DNA of 21,097 nucleotides. Source: Archaeoglobaceae archaeon (lineage in GTDB: Archaea > Halobacteriota > Archaeoglobi > Archaeoglobales > Archaeoglobaceae). Below, piece by piece: positions 19,821 to 21,097 of this stretch. A model generated the notes under the pieces. The model was not told where the DNA came from. It searched no databases and saw only the letters and a list, made by a program, of their open reading frames with translations. The position numbers were made by a program, and so were the translations under genes. Position 1 is the first letter of the stretch; every line of letters starts with the position of its first letter. The stretch spans positions 1 to 21,097 of the forward strand of contig JAMOMT010000194.1 in the NCBI GenBank assembly GCA_027066965.1, given 5' to 3'.

Positions 19821-20516
19821 ATGCTTGAGACACTCAAACAGCTTGCACTGCTCGGGGGGACGAGGAAAGTTCTCAGAATAAGCTCAAAGGAGCTTGCTGA
19901 AAGAATAGGGCAGTCCACTCAAACTGCCGCGAGGAAGCTGAAGGAGCTTGAGGAAGCTGGATACGTGGAGAGGACTGTGTCGAAAGACGGACAGTACGTT
20001 GTTATAACCGAGAAAGGCAAGGACAGGCTGCATAGGGAGTACCTCGACTACAGGAAGATATTCGAGGAGCTCCCAGACTCGGTAGTAATAAAGGGTAGGG
20101 TTACTGGAGGCGTTGGGGAGGGAGCTTACTACGTCTCCCTTGAGGGGTACAGGAGGCAGTTCGTAGAAAAGCTCGGTTTTGATCCTTTCCCCGGAACTTT
20201 AAACCTAAAAATACCCAAGGAACAGCTATTCTTCAGGAAGCTCCTCGACAGGGAGGAGGGAATAAAGATAGAGGGATTCTCAGCTGAGAACAGAACATTC
20301 GGTGAGGTAAAGGCCTTCCTTTGTAGGGTGGGCAAGGCGAACGAAGCTAATAAAATAGACGCTGCACTTGTCATACCTCAAAGAACTCACTATCCCTCAG
20401 ACGTGCTCGAAGTGATTTCTCCCGTCAAGCTCAGGGATGAGCTCGGGCTTGAAGATGGAGATGTTGTTGAACTTGAAGTTTTTCTCGGAGGTGTGAACGA
20501 TGTGCGTCAGCGTTGA
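19821..20516 (+). CDS. ribK: CTP-dependent riboflavin kinase with N-terminal HTH domain (RbkR type)
   Basis: Archaeal enzyme making FMN from riboflavin using CTP; HTH-fused members (RbkR) also act as transcriptional regulators of riboflavin genes. The 231-residue protein has an N-terminal winged helix (about 15-75: ISSKELAERIGQSTQTAARKLKELEEAGYVER) and a C-terminal kinase barrel (IKGRVTGGVGEGAYYVS, PFPGTLNLKIP, ERTHYP-like QRTHYPSDVLEVISPVKLRDEL). The frame opens at 19761, but ATG 19821 is chosen because the TATA box at 19790-19797 predicts a leaderless transcript starting about there and family alignments begin near this Met. The ribB start overlaps its last 17 bases. Confidence 0.93.
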   Translation: MLETLKQLALLGGTRKVLRISSKELAERIGQSTQTAARKLKELEEAGYVERTVSKDGQYVVITEKGKDRLHREYLDYRKIFEELPDSVVIKGRVTGGVGEGAYYVSLEGYRRQFVEKLGFDPFPGTLNLKIPKEQLFFRKLLDREEGIKIEGFSAENRTFGEVKAFLCRVGKANEANKIDAALVIPQRTHYPSDVLEVISPVKLRDELGLEDGDVVELEVFLGGVNDVRQR

Positions 20517-21097
20517 ATCTGCTGACAGGGTTGAAGAGGCGTTGAAAGCTTTCAGGAGGGGAAAACCCGTCCTAATCTACGACTTCGACGACAGGGAGGG
20601 GGAAACCGACATAGCCATTCCTGCTGTTAATGTTGGGTGGAAGGAAGTGGCGATGCTCAGGAAAGACGGAGGCGGGCTGATATGCGTGGCAATACACCCT
20701 GATGCCGCTGACAGACTTGGTCTGCCTTTCATGCACGATGTGCTTGCTGTCGCGAGCGAGAAGATAGGGTCGATAAAGTCCCTCATACCGTTTGACATAA
20801 AGTACGACTCCCGCTCCTCCTTCTCTCTTTGGGTCAATCACAGGGACACGTTTACCGGCATAACCGACATTGACAGAGCCCTGACTATAAGGAGGGTTGG
20901 AGAGGCCGTTGACGCTGTTATGCTCGGAGAGGAGTTTGACTTTGGGAAGGAGTTCAGGAGTCCCGGGCACGTAGCTTTGCTTAGAGCTGCGAAAAACCTG
21001 ACTTACGAGAGAGTTGGGCAAACAGAGCTCAGCGTAGCTCTCGCTCAGATGGCGGGGATAGCACCTGCAGTGGCAATATGTGAGATGCTCGACGATA
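20500..21097 (+). CDS. ribB: 3,4-dihydroxy-2-butanone 4-phosphate synthase, cut by the right edge
   Basis: Converts ribulose 5-phosphate to the four-carbon precursor of riboflavin plus formate. About 199 codons are present, open to the window end. Motifs seen: the acidic DDREGETDIAIPA near the N-terminus, DGGGLICVAI, RDTFTGITDIDRALTIR and FRSPGHVALLRA, followed by RVGQTELSVALAQMAGIAPAVAICEML, which is close to the usual C-terminus of RibB. The start ATG 20500 lies 6 bases after GGAGGTG (20487-20493) inside the end of ribK, so the genes are translationally coupled and likely controlled together by the HTH domain of RibK. Confidence 0.94.
   Translation, partial: MCVSVESADRVEEALKAFRRGKPVLIYDFDDREGETDIAIPAVNVGWKEVAMLRKDGGGLICVAIHPDAADRLGLPFMHDVLAVASEKIGSIKSLIPFDIKYDSRSSFSLWVNHRDTFTGITDIDRALTIRRVGEAVDAVMLGEEFDFGKEFRSPGHVALLRAAKNLTYERVGQTELSVALAQMAGIAPAVAICEMLDD

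Overview
The window looks like a chromosomal segment of a hyperthermophilic euryarchaeon of the Archaeoglobales type. The evidence is archaeal TATA boxes (several promoters would give leaderless messages), GGAGGTG-type ribosome binding sites, an archaeal hdrACB/mvhDGA electron-bifurcation set, form III RuBisCO, archaeal SmAP/L37e/PUA genes and a CTP-dependent riboflavin kinase fused to an HTH domain. The species cannot be named from the sequence alone. There are 20 protein genes (two cut by the window edges), no rRNA, tRNA or CRISPR, and no recognisable mobile element.

Region 1 (1-4886) is the most unusual part. It opens with the C-terminus of HydF, the scaffold/GTPase that matures the [FeFe]-hydrogenase H-cluster. 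Overlapping in tandem come serine hydroxymethyltransferase and a short radical-SAM protein. Convergent to them is a two-gene minus-strand operon coding a second, divergent HydF-like GTPase and aspartate ammonia-lyase. Bacterial [FeFe] maturation needs HydF, serine/SHMT one-carbon chemistry and ammonia to make the dithiomethylamine bridge, and aspA is often found next to hydF in bacteria. The region therefore reads as an archaeal H-cluster (or related cofactor) assembly locus, with HydE, HydG and the hydrogenase presumably outside the window to the left.

Region 2 (5027-9726): a small TRAM-domain RNA-binding protein, a 400-base AT-rich regulatory stretch, then the operon hdrA-hdrC-hdrB-mvhD for the heterodisulfide reductase complex and its electron-transfer subunit.

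Region 3 (9830-11609): two genes unrelated to hydrogen metabolism, an M42 aminopeptidase and an AIM24-family protein, separate mvhD from mvhG.

Region 4 (11899-17231): mvhG-mvhA ([NiFe]-hydrogenase small and large subunits), form III RuBisCO, the hydrogenase maturation protease and, convergent with it, ribose-5-phosphate isomerase. HdrABC-MvhADG would oxidise H2 and bifurcate electrons to ferredoxin and a disulfide. RuBisCO and RpiA deal with pentose phosphates. A TTAGG...ATCC element recurs upstream of hdrA, mvhG and the RuBisCO gene and may co-regulate them.

Region 5 (17257-21097): information-processing and biosynthetic genes: a PUA-domain protein divergent from SmAP-L37e, purF, then the riboflavin kinase/regulator ribK overlapping ribB, which runs off the right edge.
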